64,000 nucleotides of DNA from Salminus brasiliensis (lineage: Eukaryota; Chordata; Actinopteri; Characiformes; Bryconidae): the NCBI RefSeq assembly GCF_030463535.1, contig NC_132893.1, forward strand, positions 22,137,282-22,201,281, given 5' to 3'. Positions within the stretch are counted from its first letter, which is position 1; every line of letters starts with the position of its first letter. A program made the translations under genes and the position numbers. This document shows positions 1 to 10,622 of this stretch, piece by piece. The notes beneath the pieces are model-generated. The model was not told where the DNA came from and did no database searches. It saw only the letters and a list, made by a program, of their open reading frames with translations.

Positions 1-223
1 GCAGAGAGGAGATGATGGCTGGTCTGAATGGGTATAGCCTGCATCGCTTCATATTACCTCTCCCAATCACAAATGGGGCATCTATGAGTATATTTCTAGT
101 GTTTATTTACATGTAGTCAAAAAAATAAAAAATGTAAATTAACTGCATGAGCACTGCTGCTGTTGATTTTACATGGGATATATAGAATATTAATAAATGT
201 AGTTTTTTTTATTATTGTTATAC

Positions 224-427
224 AGTAAAGTTCTTTCCAAGTCACCCAGGGACACTAAATGCAAAGTAAAGGTGCCCCAGGGGTTCTTCTGGAGTGATAC
301 CCTATATTTGGTACATGGGAGTGACAGTGAACCTCAAACACTGTTTTGTCCTCCTTTAGAAGACATGTTAAATTTACATGCCCAGAATGTACATACACCC
401 AGCGAAGCGAGTGTGGGACAAGGCTAA
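224..427 (+). other. Weak candidate exon or relic ORF, unidentified
   Basis: An open frame of about 67 codons follows a possible acceptor (ttatacag, ending at about 224) and stops at 425-427. The composition looks protein-like (for example VPQGFFWSD, PPLEDMLNLHAQNVH), but there is no methionine start and no family I recognise. It could be the tail of a gene lying to the left, an old retroelement or transposon fragment, or chance. Confidence 0.15.
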
Positions 428-477
428 AAAGCTAACTGGCTTCAATCTTCTCAGCTTGCTAACTGCATATTGTGCAG

Positions 478-685
478 AGGGGACACGATGAGAGGACAGT
501 ACGACTATTTAATTACAGGGTTACAGTTTTTGTTACAGTGTCAAAATCATACTAGCTATACACCTCACATCTTACAGGACTTACAGGACTTAACCCTTGG
601 CAAGTACAGTTCTGCTGGTTCATCAGATCGTCCCAAAACATACCAGCTAAATGTATCTAAAAAGAGAAACAAAGAAGAATTAAAG
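478..685 (+). other. Weak candidate exon with good splice-site context
   Basis: The sequence is open from a possible acceptor (attgtgcag before 478) to a strong donor (AAAG|GTGAGT at 685/686), with an in-frame ATG at 488. The translation contains MRGQYDYLITGLQFLLQCQ and ends KKRNKEELK. I do not recognise the product. The donor is better than chance, but there is no downstream partner I can join. It could also be a repeat-derived ORF. Confidence 0.2.
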
Positions 686-1244
686 GTGAGTAAAATGTTT
701 TGTCAAAACTGTTGATATAATCATGCTTTTTAGTTATAAGTAGGATAGTGATTTTGAGAATGTGTTGCATATTAAGTTATTTATAAACATTCAGCTAGCT
801 AGAATAGATACTTAAATCAAGGCAACCTCTTTGTAGTGGTGGCTTGACACTTGGTTTTTGCTCTGTAGTCTTTTGAAGGGTGATTTTTGTTATCTGTTTG
901 TATAAGACTTATACAGGGCAAATAACCTATAAGAATTCTGTTGGCAAAAAAGCATACAAACCATAGACGACAGCTGATATGAAAGAAATTTAATATGAAA
1001 CTGAAATGAAATTAAATAAAAGTTTGAATGACACTGAATACATTTGTTTCCTAATGCCTGCCAAGCACCATAAGCTAGAAAGGAATTGGCCCCTCTAACA
1101 TAATCACTGACTCCAGACTGGACCCACACCCCCCAATCGCCACTGTACTGTACATACATACATAGTTTTCCCTTCCACCTTAAATGGTGCAGAAATTACA
1201 GAACGCTGCAGTACTGTTTACATTCACTCTGAAGAGAGCATTTC

Positions 1245-1411
1245 TGGTAGCCAGAACTTGCTTGCAGAACTTGCTAAAGTCTTGGCGCCAGAGACTGCAG
1301 GACACCTTAAGAGGTCTTGAGGAGGCCATGCCTCTTAATGGTCAGATCTGGTTTTGGGGCATGAGGGGGACCTGTAAGCAGGTGGTTTTAATGTTTTGGG
1401 TGATAAGTGTA
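1245..1411 (+). mobile_element. Tc1-like element, 3' end only
   Basis: The sequence resembles the last part of the transposase gene and the 3' terminus of the fish Tc1-like family whose ends read CACCGATCAGCC. It parallels the ends of the copies at 32165-32578 and 33495-33880 (cttggcgccagagactgcag, then gcaggtggttttaatgtttt). The 5' part is absent, so it is a dead, truncated copy. Confidence 0.65.
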
Positions 1412-2029
1412 ATCCATACTGGTAATTGGAATTCAATTAAACAGTCATTTCAGGGACGGAAACAAAGTAGGCCATATGAGTATGCCTATAATGAGCCATC
1501 CACTGGAAGGTCCTTTAGGGAATCGAGGGTTATTTCTGATAGTTTCTGAAGCCTTTCTGCCTTTTTTAAAAGACGCATAATAAGACAGTCGTAATATAAA
1601 AAGACCTTCAGACAACATAGAAGTCATTAGCGATATCCTAGTTTAGTTTCGAGTCCTACTTTCTTTCTGTCCATTACGGATCACTTCATTCAATTAAAAT
1701 AACCAGTATGTATTGCTGCCATGTACAGCGAGAGACTCTGTACTGTACATATCTGCCAGTGTTACTGTATTGTCAGGGGTGGAAAAGTGGGCGATAAAGG
1801 GGTCCAAACACCAGCAGCCCAGCACATAGTGACAGTCACAAAAGACGGCAAGGTATGAATGAAGGTCTTACAGAATCCCTCCTTTGCTCCCTCATCCCTC
1901 TCTTCCCCTCCTCCTCTCCCTCTCTCATGAATATGGAGGCTGTACACCCTGTGCCAGACGAAGAGAAGGAAGAAGAGAGGGAGGGAGGGAAGGAGGGAGG
2001 GAGGGATGTAGGGGGTGTGGCCAGATGAG

Positions 2030-2330
2030 TGAACGATGAGGTAGATGAGGAGAGCAGCGGAAGGGGGAGGGGCCGAATGGGGGGGGGGGGGGGGGATTCG
2101 GTCAGTTGCCGTAGCGATGCGCAGGCTCGGTGAGGAGGCTGCTGCTTATTGATCAAAAGCCAAGCGCCTGTGCCTGTGCCTGCTGTAGGCTGAGGAACAG
2201 AGCGGGCGAGAGAGACAGCGCAGCCATTGTGAGCGAGTCTGGGAGAGGGATAGATAGATAGAGAGAGAGCGAGTGTGTGTGTGTGTGTGTGTGTGTCTGA
2301 GATATATATAGAGAGAGAAGGAAAGGGAGA
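2030..2330 (+). promoter_or_regulatory. fez1: Probable fez1 promoter / 5' UTR region
   Basis: The stretch is richer in G, C and CpG than its surroundings (around 2095-2230, for example gccgtagcgatgcgcaggctcgg and agagcgggcgag). It contains a run of 17 G at 2079-2095 and ends in GATA and (GT)n simple repeats. Its position just upstream of a good donor at 2450 fits a CpG-type core promoter for a neuronal gene. The transcription start is not determined, and I see no convincing TATA box at the expected spacing. Confidence 0.5.
2272..2297 (+). repeat. (GT)n microsatellite in fez1 leader
   Basis: About 13 GT units follow (GATA) and (GA) repeats. The tract lies within the predicted 5' UTR exon and is likely length-polymorphic. 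Confidence 0.8.
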
Positions 2331-2331
2331 A

Positions 2332-2385
2332 ATGAAAGTGTCTGCCATCATATCATGGTGCCTGATGGTGGTGGTCTGGTTCTGA
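2332..2385 (+). promoter_or_regulatory. Upstream ORF in fez1 leader (17 codons)
   Basis: ATG at 2332 opens a 17-residue frame, MKVSAIISWCLMVVVWF, which stops at 2383-2385 inside the predicted first exon. If that exon is real, the uORF lies entirely in the leader and could dampen translation of fez1. It is hydrophobic and signal-peptide-like, but it ends before any mature part. Confidence 0.3.
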
Positions 2386-3118
2386 CCTGCTCGGACTAAA
2401 GGAGGGGCTCTTTCTTGCCTGCTGCACAACAAGGACAGATTCGACTGGAGGTAATGCAAAAAGTCTCTCTCTGCCTCTCCTCCCTTCATCCCCCGTCCCC
2501 CATTGTTTTCCCACCATCTCCCCCTCCAGGGAATGTGTAACCTTGATCTTCATTCTTCATCCCTCCTCTCCATTTATTATCCATCTATTGTTTCCGTCCC
2601 TTCTCCCTTACCTCTCCTCTCTGTGATCTGCAGCAGACTCCATAATGTGGCATTATATGTGCCTACATATTTCAATTCATACAATGAACAGTTTTTGAAT
2701 TGAATTTATATATACACACATTATTAATATTTGTGTGTGTTTTTTTAATACATATTTGTGTATGAAATTGTATTTATTTAGTTTGACTGCATGTATAGAG
2801 GTAGAGATGCTTCTTCAGTCAGTGGCAGGAGTAATATATGGAGGCTTGGTTTCCCTCACTCATGTTTTTTACAGCCATCTCGTGCCGCCATATTTTCTCC
2901 TCAGCTCGACGCTCATGGCCTGTTAGCATCTTTATGATGCTAATGTTGTATTAATCAGGTGAAACCAGGTGTATTTACTAACCAGAAATGTATATCCCCT
3001 ATTAAATTTAACATATAGGTATTACTACGGATATAGATTCATCTGAATGACAGTAATGTAGATATAGATATAAAAATAATGTGTAATATATATTTTTTAT
3101 ATGTGGATATGATAAGCA

Positions 3119-3181
3119 TATATATATGTTGATATGTATATATATATGTATGAATGTATATATATATATATATATATATAC
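3119..3181 (+). repeat. (TA)n microsatellite, imperfect
   Basis: The tract is alternating TA interrupted by a few G. Confidence 0.8.
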
Positions 3182-3357
3182 ATAACTATATTATACTATT
3201 ATATAATATAATGCTTTAAATATAGATTTTATAGGAATATAATTCACCTGAAAGGGCAGTCATAGTGTATATTTATGTCAATAAAAATATCATACTCAAG
3301 GGGAGTAATCATTTTAAGTGTTATTTGGTATGTAATACTTTAGAATGTATGTATAAC

Positions 3358-3495
3358 TATCTCTCTCTCCCTCTCTCTCTCTCTCTCCCTCTCTCTCTCC
3401 CTCTCTCTCTGTCTATCTATCTGTCTGTCTATACATATCCATACATATCTATCTATCTATCTATCTATCTATATATCTATCTCTATATCTATATG
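3358..3495 (+). repeat. (CT)n followed by (TCTA/TCTG)n compound repeat
   Basis: About 50 bp of CT-rich dinucleotide repeat passes into tetranucleotide ctat/ctgt units and then tatc units. It is a compound microsatellite in fez1 intron 1. Confidence 0.85.
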
Positions 3496-3990
3496 AACAT
3501 AATTGTATGTATTGCTTCTCTACATTACACATACAGAGGTTATATAACTAATAATAAAATATTTTACACTTCCATGTGACTTCCATGTAAAATTAATAAG
3601 GGGTCCGTCCTCCTCCTGTAAATATTGTCGCAGTAATTTGACACTGATCATGATTTCCACAGTTGTATAATACAGTGATGGAAAGAGCTCCGTGATTTCG
3701 TTTTCCAGTCGTGACGTTTGAGTTCCATTGATTTCTCTGTTGTCAAAGTTCTATTTACAATCCAGCACAATGCTGCCCCCCCATCTCCCCCTCCTGGCGG
3801 AGTGAATCAGGGCCAGGGGCACGCCGCCGTGCCACTACACTGCATGACTTCAGCTTGTTGTCCTGATTATTGACTTTAGTTCTAATGTGGCCTTGTTTGT
3901 TGTTTTTGACCGGTTTTGGCTTCAGGCATGGAAGTAGAGAGACATATCCCAGAACAGTTAAACCCATATGAAGGTCAACCTCTCAACTTT

Positions 3991-4027
3991 ACACACACAC
4001 ACACACACACACACATACACACATACA
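3991..4027 (+). repeat. (AC)n microsatellite
   Basis: About 13 uninterrupted AC units are followed by interrupted catacac units. Confidence 0.85.
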
Positions 4028-5969
4028 CAAACTCTGGTACAGTAAAACAGTAAAGCATTAGTGGCCTGGTGTTTGCTGAGTAATGCACTGCAGGGGGAAA
4101 GGCTTATGTCAGGCCCATTTAAATGGATTTTGATCCAATTGTCTTTTGCCTAGCGAGGTTAAGTTTCCACACACCCTTCAAGATTTCATTCATGGAGGTA
4201 GAACAGGTTATGTTTCTCAGAAACTTTGTTGGGAAATCATACTTTTATGCTGTGATGCTTTGCGAAATTGTTATAAATAGTTAATTACATTATACTGGCA
4301 TTTTGAGGGCAACATTTCAGGACCATTGCTGAAGTTTAAAAAAATGTCCCATTTACTCCCCAGTCCTGAATTCATTTGGAGTCCAGTCAGCCCACCAGCT
4401 CACATGATTTATCATAATTCAGCATTCAACCAAACCAGGTGTTGGATGATGCCAATGAATGATACCAGACTCCCATGAGGAGAGCTTTGGCAATGTGTTA
4501 TTGAGCACAGTGATAAATATTAAACTACTACTTTCTGAATTATACATTTGTATTTATTGTAATGTTAATGTTTTTCTGAGCAACTGATAAAACGTATTGT
4601 CCGCATAAGAAGCTTTTTAATGCTAATTTGCACAGGTATCTTAAACCTTTGCACAGTATTATATATCAGGCCTAAAGCCACAGTAACAGCCTGTTTCATA
4701 TCAAGAGATAAAGAGAGTTAAATAAATGGCTGTGTATAAATTAATTATGGCAATTTTTGAGACATAAATGCACAAAGACATCGTAGATGGACCCCAAAGA
4801 AAAACAGGCCCCAAAAAATGTAATGATATGATTTGGACCATTCCAGTGTGTAGGCATACAAATACAGTGCAGCTCAGAATGAACGGCACCTTTTATTGAC
4901 ATATTTTAAATGCATGTTGATCAAAACCTTGATAAATCTGATCAATGCCGTGATAAATCTTGTTATCATAATAAACAACATGCTTTTCTAATGCTTAATA
5001 AACACTGATCGACTGCACGTTTCATTACGAACAGCGTAATTAGGCTGGTTTAATTAGATAAAGAGCAGCAGATGTTAAATATAACGCACTGTATTCAGTC
5101 TGGGAGAGTATCTGAATAGTAGTTTTTAACTCTACTGATGTTTTTAGTTCTTGATTACATGTATCGTGATAAATGCTGTGTATCGGGAAAAATGTCTTTA
5201 AATATTGTAATATTGTAATATAGTATAATATTTCTACTTGCAGTCAAAGGATTCACAGTCACCAGAAACGGAAAGAAGATTGCTTTAAAAAAATGTGTCT
5301 TGGAGGTGCTCCTCAGGCCTCGATGACCGCCGCATACCACTTTTCATATTGTTCTTGTTCTTTTGAAACGATCTAAACGAAATGTCTCCCACACTCCTTC
5401 TGTTCACAGACCTCCTGTAGTAGTTGGATTTTTTTTCTTCTCCACACATTTCCCAACACAATCCCACAAGTCCATCTCTGGATCAGCACTGTGGCATCTT
5501 GCATGGTCTGATTTGCAGAAGTCAGATAGACTCCTTCCAAACAGATCTGAAGCATTTGCTATACATCAGTGCATCTGAGCAGTTCTTTCTAATTGCTTCC
5601 CATGATAGTACACCAGATAAATGGAGACTGCATGCTCTAATATGCCTGCACTCCTACTGTATTCTTTCACTGCACCAGTGGGTAAGGAACGTGGCCAAGT
5701 TATGATGACAGGATGATGTCATCCAGGAAAGTGCCCATATTCATATTATAGTTTGCCTTTTAGGGACACAAGTTCTTGTTTGGAGCTTTTTTTGGAAGAT
5801 CTGTGTTTCAGAGAAAACCGAGATGGTTGATGAATAATTGAAGGATCCAAATATAATCACAGATTTAATATTTTAATAAGCAGAACATCTTGCTTGTCTC
5901 TGGAAGAGAACACATAGGTTCCTGGAGTTTTAGGGACTGGTATACATAATACATGAACTTCATACAGGT

Positions 5970-6075
5970 TATGTAAAGAACCATCCATTGAAAGGTTTTG
6001 TTAGGGAACCAAAACAGGTTCTTCAATTGCATCTTTTCACAGAACCCTCATGTGGTACCTTTATTTTTAAGAGTT
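5970..6075 (+). mobile_element. Fragment of 'aaaggttct' type MITE
   Basis: The sequence runs from aaagaaccatccattgaaag to cctttatttttaagagtttt. It matches the style of a hairpin-type MITE common in fish genomes, also seen here at 62600-62778. Family membership is from recall of the pattern; I did no search. Confidence 0.45.
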
Positions 6076-6568
6076 TTAGAAATGCTCCTCAGATCGAATG
6101 TATTAACGGTGAGGAGTCTCCTTTGTTAGAAGAGCACATTGTGTTAGGTGTGTGTAATCACTTCTCGCTAGGCCGTGTCCCTGAGTCCCAGAGTTCATCA
6201 GTGAGTTCCCCACAGCCCTGCTGAATTTGCCAGAGTGTGAATAAAATACACTCATTATGGAGGGGCCTGCCGGGTCAAATACCGTCTTGCTAGATAGATA
6301 TTTTGAACCATACTTAGATAGGTAGGGAAAATGCTTTGACCAGTGCAGTCACAGTAATTGCAACCCTTTGGTGGTGGTATAGCATTAGTCATTGCTCCTT
6401 GAGTGAAAAACTGTGTTGTGTTGAATTATGTGGTTCTATTGGTGTATCATTTAGCTAGTTAGCCTGTTTTGGGATGTTTCAAAACACAGTCCGAGGCTAT
6501 GCAAGAAGATAAATATAATATATTACAGACTCATTGTTGCTGTCTGTGGATAAGTAGATGTATATATA

Positions 6569-6941
6569 CACTATAAGGACAAAAGTTTTGGGACACCTTC
6601 TTGTTCACTGTTTCTTTTGAAGGCTATTAAAAAAGAGTTGGAGGAACTGCCTCTACTATCCAGGGTAGGTTTTCTGATAGATATTGGAGCATTGGTGTAA
6701 GGATTTGATTGCATTCAGTGAAAAGAGCGTTAGTGAGTTCAGGATGTTGACCCCACCTCATCCCTAACTCATCCCAAAAGTATTGGATGAAGCATCATCC
6801 ATTATTCCAGATAACCCTGTTTCACTGCTCCACAGCTCAATGCTACAGGAACTAGACAGGCTGTGTGTGTGCATTTGCACATCTGTGTCTGCAATGGGTG
6901 CAGCTTAAAGTAGCTGAACGATTATTTTATTAGAAGGGCAC
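6569..6941 (+). mobile_element. Non-autonomous DNA element, family A copy 1 (+)
   Basis: It starts CACTATAAGGACAAAAGTTT after TA and carries the family's core phrases (tttgattgcattcagtg, ctgctccacagctcaatgct, gtgcatttgcacatctgtgt). It ends at attagaagggc without the full right terminus. The middle is shortened relative to the copy at 30205. No coding capacity is visible. Confidence 0.75.
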
Positions 6942-6949
6942 AATCAGGT

Positions 6950-7460
6950 CCAGTGAGGTCTTTCTGTCTTCAGTTTTTTCAGTAAGTGAAAATTGTGCTC
7001 AGTTGGTTCGAGGTCAGCTGACTGATTCTGTGCCTTGAGAAGGTCTTGGGTTGCTTTAGCTGTATGCTTTGGGTCATTATCCATCTGTACTATGAAGAGC
7101 TGTATTATCTGTTTTGCAGCATTTGAATGAATATGAGCAGCATTTGAATTAAAAAAGTAAAAGTTAATATGATGGACAATATTGAGGTCAGCAAAAATGA
7201 TCAAGGGCATGTCCACATTTTGGATTGTAATTATTGTGACAGGCCTAATTATAGCTGTACACATCTTCCATGAACAGTCACATCATCAATAAACACCAGT
7301 GGCTCAGTTCCATTGGCAGTCAAACATGGCCATGCCATAACAGTGCCTCCACAATGTTTGACAGATGATGTGGTATGGTTTAGATCATGAGCCTTTTCTT
7401 TCCTTCTCCATAAGTAAGTTAATCTTCCTGCCATCTGTATAAAAGGTTCTTGTTCCAATT
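6950..7460 (-). pseudogene. Tc1/Sleeping Beauty-like transposase relic
   Basis: On the minus strand two frames together preserve the C-terminal half of a Tc1 transposase of the fish Tdr1/Sleeping Beauty lineage. One frame (about 7460-7250) contains HDLNHTTSSVKHCGGTVMAW and ends LVFIDDVTVHGRC. The next (about 7160-6950) contains VQMDNDPKHTAKATQDLL and FHLLKKLKTERP. The DxDPKHTA block is the usual second catalytic Asp neighbourhood. The N-terminal DNA-binding half is missing and a frameshift separates the blocks, so the copy is inactive. Confidence 0.8.
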
Positions 7461-7713
7461 TTAGATGGTTTCTAATTAGTCTTATCTGGCATTTTTGTTT
7501 TTAGTAATACCACAGTGTGACTTCAAGTAAACCTCTGTATTTACTTTGCTATTAAGACATTGGATGATTAGAGACTTTACAACTTCCCTTTACAATGTCC
7601 TTGCCTTAAAACATTTTGTGAACTACTGTAGTCATAGGTCATAATTTATAAATGATTAATGTAATATTTTTGTTAAACCCCATATTTATTTCATTCTTCT
7701 TTTGTTGGTCTAG

Positions 7714-8079
7714 GTTGAGATTGAGCTGATCTTCAAGTTGCCATCCAAGTGAAGGCATCAGTATGGAGGCTCCGCTGGTCTGTCTGGATGAGGAGTTTGA
7801 GGATCTCCGGCCGTGTAAGATTGATGATCTTGAACCAGAACCATCCCCCCGTCGGCCTTATGGGACGGTGCCTCTGGCCCCTCTGGGCCGGGAAGACTTC
7901 TCAGAGCTGGAGAACTTCTCAGAGATGATGAGTTTCAAGTCCATGGAGGACCTGGTGAATGAGTTTGACGAGAAGCTGAACGTGTGCTTCCACAACTACA
8001 ACACCAAGACGGAGGGCCTTGCTCCCGTGCGCAACCAGTCACACACTGAGGAGGATGAGGAAAGGCTTCAGGATGAAGA
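7714..8079 (+). CDS. fez1: fez1 exon 2 (start codon exon)
   Basis: The acceptor is ttggtctag|gttgag. ATG lies at 7763 after a 49-nt leader part, with coding to 8079 and donor GA|GTGAGA. It encodes residues 1-105 plus two bases of codon 106. It contains the MEAPLVCLDEEFEDLRP start, a proline-rich linker, and the conserved ENFSEMMSFKSMEDLVNEFD block. Reading through the donor gives a stop at once, which supports the splice. Confidence 0.93.
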
Positions 8080-9916
8080 GTGAGAGTTCATTTCTTTCCC
8101 CCTTCTCCTTAAGTGTTTCTAGATGTAATGGTTCAGGTGTCTGAATGGATGAAACTAAATTGTGTTTGAAATACACTTTGGGGGCAGCATTATGTCCCAG
8201 TGGTGCCAAGATACAGTGGCTTACTGCTAACTGGTAGCATTTAGCCACTGCACTGCCTTCAAAAAAAATAAGTATGCTTAATATACTATATTTGTCCAAA
8301 TTCTTATGGAAACCTCTTCTAATGAATGCATTCAGCTACTTTTAAGTTGCACCAATTGCTGAAACAGCTGTGCAAATGCACACAGACAGCTCAGACAGCT
8401 GTTTAGTCCCAGTAGAGAAGTACTGCCAATAGAATAGGGCTTTTTTTGAGCAGATTGGCACCATGCCTAATGTCAGGTATGGGCTAGAGGGATATTAAGC
8501 CCCCCAGCATTGAGCTGTGGAGCAATGGAACTGTGTTCTCTGGAATGATGGTGCTCCATCCAGTACTATTAGAATAAGTTAGGGATGAGGTGGCATAGTA
8601 ATGATTCAACACCCTGACATCTCTTATGCTCTTAATTACGCTCCAAAATCTAGTAGAAAGCCTTCCATGGACAGTAAAGACAGTTACTTAAAAAAACAGG
8701 ATACACTCTTTTTAATACTCTTGATTTCTAAAGAAACAATGAATGAGCAGATTTCCCAATACTTTTGCCTAATAATAGTGTACCTTTATCTACAAGCCAT
8801 GGGTATTACAAATACACCACCATTTAAACATCCTTTCAAATAATCTAAAATACGTATAGAAAATGTTTTTAATGTAACGCGAACAGCTTCTTCAGATCAT
8901 TTCTTGGAATTTGTAAATGGAATTGGAGCTATATGACCCTCCTTCCAAGCTCACATCCTATAAATTTCCATCTCTGCCTTCCATGTCACATGGTAAGGTT
9001 TTCACAACCCCCACCACCCTGCCTCTTCACCATAAATCTTTATCTCAAAGCAGAAGGTGCCCTGAACTTCCAATAGCCCTAATTCCTCTTGTAGTACAAT
9101 CATACATTGGAGACATGGTGTAAACTCAGAATGAGCTCCGGTTGATGAAACGGTATAGATTATTTAAAAAAAGGAATGTAATAATACAATACAATTCCTC
9201 ATATTTGCAAAGTAGATAGAATTACTATAAGCAGACAATTATTGTATATTAATTTTCATTTAGTGATAATGTGCTTCTTGTTGCTCCATTCAAGCTTCAA
9301 ATATTAAAAGTCAAGCCATTTGCTCAACAAGTCAGAAGATTCATGCTAGGGCTGCGCAATATATTGCTTCAGCAACATCAAGGAAATTTGGGCATGCACA
9401 ATATTCATGTCCCAGAATATGCAATGTCACATAAGGCAAATTTACACTGTTCTCATTTTTAGATTATATCTGCCCAATATCATTTATTTTACTCTAGACT
9501 TGGGTGCAAGGAGTGCATTATTAATATTGTGACATGTTGGATCATTGATTTATGGTGACCTGGTGAAAATATCTGCTATACACAAAACATATAACATATA
9601 ATCAAGGGATTCCTAAGTATGGAACTCCATACGATGTACAAATGTATTAGACAAAAGGATAATCTGAAAATAAATTATATATGTATATAAATAGACGCCT
9701 TGATGCTCACATGAATCCAAAACATGTCATCTGCAAATAACTCCTTAAGACGTGTACCTCAGCTAATTGCAGCTTGTGAAGTGTGCTCTGCCTTCAGAAG
9801 ATCCAATTAGTCTTGCAGGCAGCCACCAGTGAAGTGATGTGTGACGTCTATGCCAGCTGAAGTGTCTGTCATACAACACAAGAATGCTCTCAGTCCCTCT
9901 CAGTGCTGCATGTGGA

Positions 9917-9947
<31 letters not shown>

Positions 9948-10566
9948 TAGCGTGTGCATGTGTGCACTTTGGCCCTGAATTATTTAACATAATTTTATAC
10001 GCTTCAATGCTTTTGTTTGTTCAGTTCTGTCTCTGTTGGCTGGTTGTCACTGCACCGCTCTCCAGATGGGAGGGTTTGGAATATAAAAATTCTCCATCTA
10101 AATATAGCACAGTGGTGCAGAGGTGCTTTCGGGTATTCTTATTGATCCAGCCTCGCAGAGGGCACAACATGTTTCAGTGAACCGTACCAGTAACTACGTC
10201 AGCGAGAACAGAGACCATGGCTTATTTCCGAGTTGTGCTTGGTCAGCAAAACAAAGGAAAAGAAAATCAATACAGTGATAGATTACCTCTTCAACTCTTT
10301 ATAATACAGTTTACATCTAAAGCCATAAACCTATTATATCATGGCAACCTGAAAAAGTAGTCATTTAGTTTACTGGGGTGGGAATGTGCACATCATTTCC
10401 ACATAAATGAAATATTTAAAAAAATTTCAGCAAACTGAAAGGCAGAATTTTGCTGATGCAGTATTGTTTACATTGTGTCCAGAATTTGTGGATTGACAAA
10501 TAGAAATGCTCGAAAATGACTTGAAATAGCCCATTGAAAGAAGTTTTTTCCTTCTCCTTTGAAGTC

Positions 10567-10622
<56 letters not shown>

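Larger units (their letters stand above)
1..2029. other. Unassigned left flank upstream of fez1
   Basis: I recognise no gene in this stretch. It holds two exon-like open stretches (224-427 and 478-685, listed separately), a Tc1-like 3' end (1245-1411), and a purine-rich G/A stretch (1965-2095) that leads into the fez1 promoter region. Between 700 and 1180 I see only AT-rich unique-looking sequence. Confidence 0.5.
2130..2450 (+). other. fez1: fez1 non-coding exon 1 (predicted)
   Basis: This is the predicted 5' UTR exon: CpG-rich sequence ending in the donor ctggag|gtaatg at 2450/2451. The next recognised exon begins at 7714, 49 nt upstream of the start codon, so at least one upstream non-coding exon is needed. 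The 5' limit is a guess; the 3' limit rests on the donor. Confidence 0.4.
2451..7713 (+). other. fez1: fez1 intron 1: contents
   Basis: The region is AT-rich, with simple repeats at 3060-3200 (TA-rich), 3358-3495 (CT then TCTA) and 3991-4027 (AC). A hairpin-type MITE fragment lies at about 5970-6075, a family A element at 6569-6941 and a Tc1/Sleeping Beauty-like relic at 6950-7460. From 4030 to 5290 I see no recognised gene. A fragment at 5290-5720 (minus-strand reading includes ANQTMQDATVLIQRWTCGI) may be a degenerate transposon I cannot name. Confidence 0.5.

Noticed and set aside
1836..2489. Long minus-strand ORF of over 200 codons
   Set aside because: It is low-complexity Ser/Pro/Leu/Thr-His sequence from GA-, GT- and G-rich simple repeats over the fez1 promoter; no start context, domain or splice support.
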